Origin: Candidatus Odinarchaeota archaeon
Lineage (GTDB): Archaea; Asgardarchaeota; Baldrarchaeia; Baldrarchaeales; DXJG01
Assembly: GCA_021158895.1 (NCBI GenBank)
Contig: JAGGSW010000136.1
Location: 1-6,513 of the forward strand
Direction: 5' to 3'
Length of the DNA: 6,513 nt
Each line of letters begins with the position of its first letter. Within the stretch, counting starts at the first letter, position 1. The position numbers were made by a program, and so were the translations under genes. Below, piece by piece: positions 5,830-6,513 of the stretch. The notes beneath the pieces were generated by a model that searched no databases, was not told the DNA's origin, and saw only the letters and a list, made by a program, of their open reading frames with translations.

Positions 5830-6235
5830 GGAGCCGGGTGGGGCGAGTAGGCCCCCTTTTGTTTCGGCACCCCCGTCACCGGGAAATGCCCAAGCGGCAT
5901 TAAACTAAGCGCCCAACCCGCCGGTCATCCGGCTCGGAGCAAACCTCCCGGCCTATTTGGGCTTGCTCCGCGGCGCCGGGCCGTTTCAACGATCCCACAC
6001 GGCTCCTCAACGGGTTAACTCGGACCCCGTCGCCGGGATCCTTCTCGAGCCACAAATTTGACGGCTCTCACCGCTTCATCGTCATCTGCACGTGTGGACG
6101 TGTCGTTTCTGTTCCCGGAGCAAGCCTCTCGGCTTGTGGTTTACACCACGCCGCAACTCCGAGGGAGGGGGGACCTTCCTCAGCGCCTCGGAAACAATCC
6201 GAGGCACCGACAGCCGCTCTGCCCCTCCCGGCTCC
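5830..6235 (-). ncRNA. rnpB: RNase P RNA (archaeal, type A-like)
   Basis: This is the catalytic RNA of RNase P, which removes 5' leaders from pre-tRNAs. On the minus strand the ends form a perfect 9-bp P1 helix: GGAGCCGGG (6235-6227) with CCCGGCTCC (5838-5830). Conserved blocks appear in the right order: GAGGAAGGTCC (5' strand of P4), two GNRA hairpins matching P8 (GTGGT-GTAA-ACCAC) and P9 (AAGCC-GAGA-GGCTT), ACAGAAA, a GATGA-containing core, GGAGCAAGCCCAAATAGG (P15 region) and near the 3' end ACAAAAGGGGGCCTAC. The P4 helix pairs AGG-U-CCCCC with GGGGGCCU, with the expected bulged U. P3 is a GC-rich hairpin ending GCCTCGGA. About 262 of 406 bases are G or C. The coordinates are those of P1 and are approximate by a few bases. 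It lies tail to tail with lipS2 and downstream of the 23S gene on the same strand. Confidence 0.95.
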
Positions 6236-6259
6236 AAATAAAATATAATTAAAATACCT

Positions 6260-6268
6260 ATATTTAAC
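6260..6268 (-). promoter_or_regulatory. TATA box for rnpB
   Basis: On the minus strand TTAAATATA is centred about 28 bases before the first base of P1 (6235). This is the normal archaeal TATA-to-start spacing, so rnpB probably has its own promoter, although read-through from the rRNA gene is also possible. Confidence 0.6.
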
Positions 6269-6311
6269 CTTCCTTACTCAACAACCAAAAGTTAGACATT
6301 AAGGTCGTGCA

Positions 6312-6345
6312 TAGGTGATACGCTAGCCAGCTGAGATTTCACCTA
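6312..6345 (-). repeat. Perfect 7-bp inverted repeat in the spacer after 23S rRNA
   Basis: TAGGTGA (6312-6318) and TCACCTA (6339-6345) are exact reverse complements separated by 20 bases. In the minus-strand transcript this would form a hairpin about 16 bases after the expected 3' end of 23S rRNA. It may take part in rRNA 3' processing or termination. No strong T-run follows directly; a short TTTT lies further downstream, near 6290. Confidence 0.45.
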
Positions 6346-6360
6346 GGTAAGTCCCCTTTT

Positions 6361-6513
6361 CAGACCCGGCACGCTCGGGCGATTGGGACCCGCAGGCTGA
6401 ACCGGTCGGCCGAAGCCTTCCGGCTTACACCCCGGTCCCATCAACCCCGTCTTCTACGGGAGCCCTCGTCCTTGGCCGAGGCCTGTCGCCAGGTCTCACG
6501 CCAAGGAATGGCC
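6361..6513 (-). rRNA. 23S rRNA, 3' end only
   Basis: Minus-strand sequence contains the conserved 3'-terminal block of large-subunit rRNA: GTAGAAGACGGGGTTGATGG, then GGTGTAAGCC, the hairpin around GGAAGGCTTCGGCC, CGGTTCAG, and a terminal CCCAATCGCCCGAGCG. These align position by position with the E. coli 3' segment from GTTGAAGACGACGACGTTGATAGG to CTAATGAACCGTGAGG. The mature 3' end is placed near 6361 by counting from the conserved AAT; it could shift by several bases. The gene continues beyond the right edge. No 5S rRNA or tRNA gene is seen downstream within the window. Confidence 0.93.

Noticed and set aside
6058..6252. A 64-codon plus-strand open frame
   Set aside because: It lies antisense within the RNase P RNA and its promoter; the RNA structure explains the sequence.
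6313..6345. Possible box C/D guide RNA (GTGATAC and CTGA with about a 12-base spacing)
   Set aside because: The C box is poor and no C' or terminal D box follows at the right distance.

Overview
This window is archaeal. The evidence is a tRNA-Ile2 agmatidine synthase (TiaS), a Tsr3-type rRNA aminocarboxypropyl transferase, a LipS1/LipS2-type lipoyl synthase pair, a stand-alone Lrp/AsnC sensor domain, an archaeal (type A-like) RNase P RNA, an archaeal-style 23S rRNA 3' end, and TATA-box promoters with short or absent leaders. The protein genes are AT-leaning, while the RNase P RNA is about 65% G+C by hand count. That contrast hints at a thermophile or moderate thermophile. The lineage cannot be fixed from this window; an uncultivated TACK or euryarchaeal-grade lineage is only a guess.

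Layout from left to right. The minus-strand tiaS gene (1-1177) is cut at its 3' end by the window edge. A divergent promoter region of about 120 bases separates it from a plus-strand NodU/CmcH-type carbamoyltransferase (1298-2860) of unknown substrate. That gene meets a small minus-strand AsnC-type ligand-binding (RAM) protein (2865-3110) tail to tail, with a 4-base gap. A second divergent AT-rich promoter leads to tsr3 (about 3175-3720). A 110-base spacer with a possible hairpin precedes two overlapping or nearly abutting radical-SAM genes, called lipS1-like (3831-4817) and lipS2-like (4844-5818). The lipS2 gene ends 11 bases from the 3' end of a minus-strand RNase P RNA (5830-6235). Upstream of rnpB are its TATA box and a 23S rRNA spacer containing a perfect 7-bp inverted repeat. 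The window ends inside the 3' end of the 23S rRNA gene (minus strand, about 6361-6513).

How the genes fit together. Four loci serve RNA and ribosome biogenesis: tiaS (tRNA anticodon C34), tsr3 (small-subunit rRNA), rnpB (tRNA 5' maturation) and 23S rRNA. The lipS pair would add the two sulfur atoms that turn protein-bound octanoate into lipoate, serving the glycine cleavage H protein or 2-oxoacid dehydrogenase E2 subunits, none of which is in the window. The carbamoyltransferase and the AsnC-type protein have no assignable substrate or ligand.

The most striking feature is compositional. From 1 to about 2860 the plus strand is about 75% G+T whichever strand is coding. By the 3' half of lipS2 (about 5350-5818) the plus strand is about 80-85% A+C. 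This reversal of strand asymmetry changes codon and amino-acid use, even within one gene. I found no mobile element, CRISPR array, tRNA gene or clearly novel multi-gene system.
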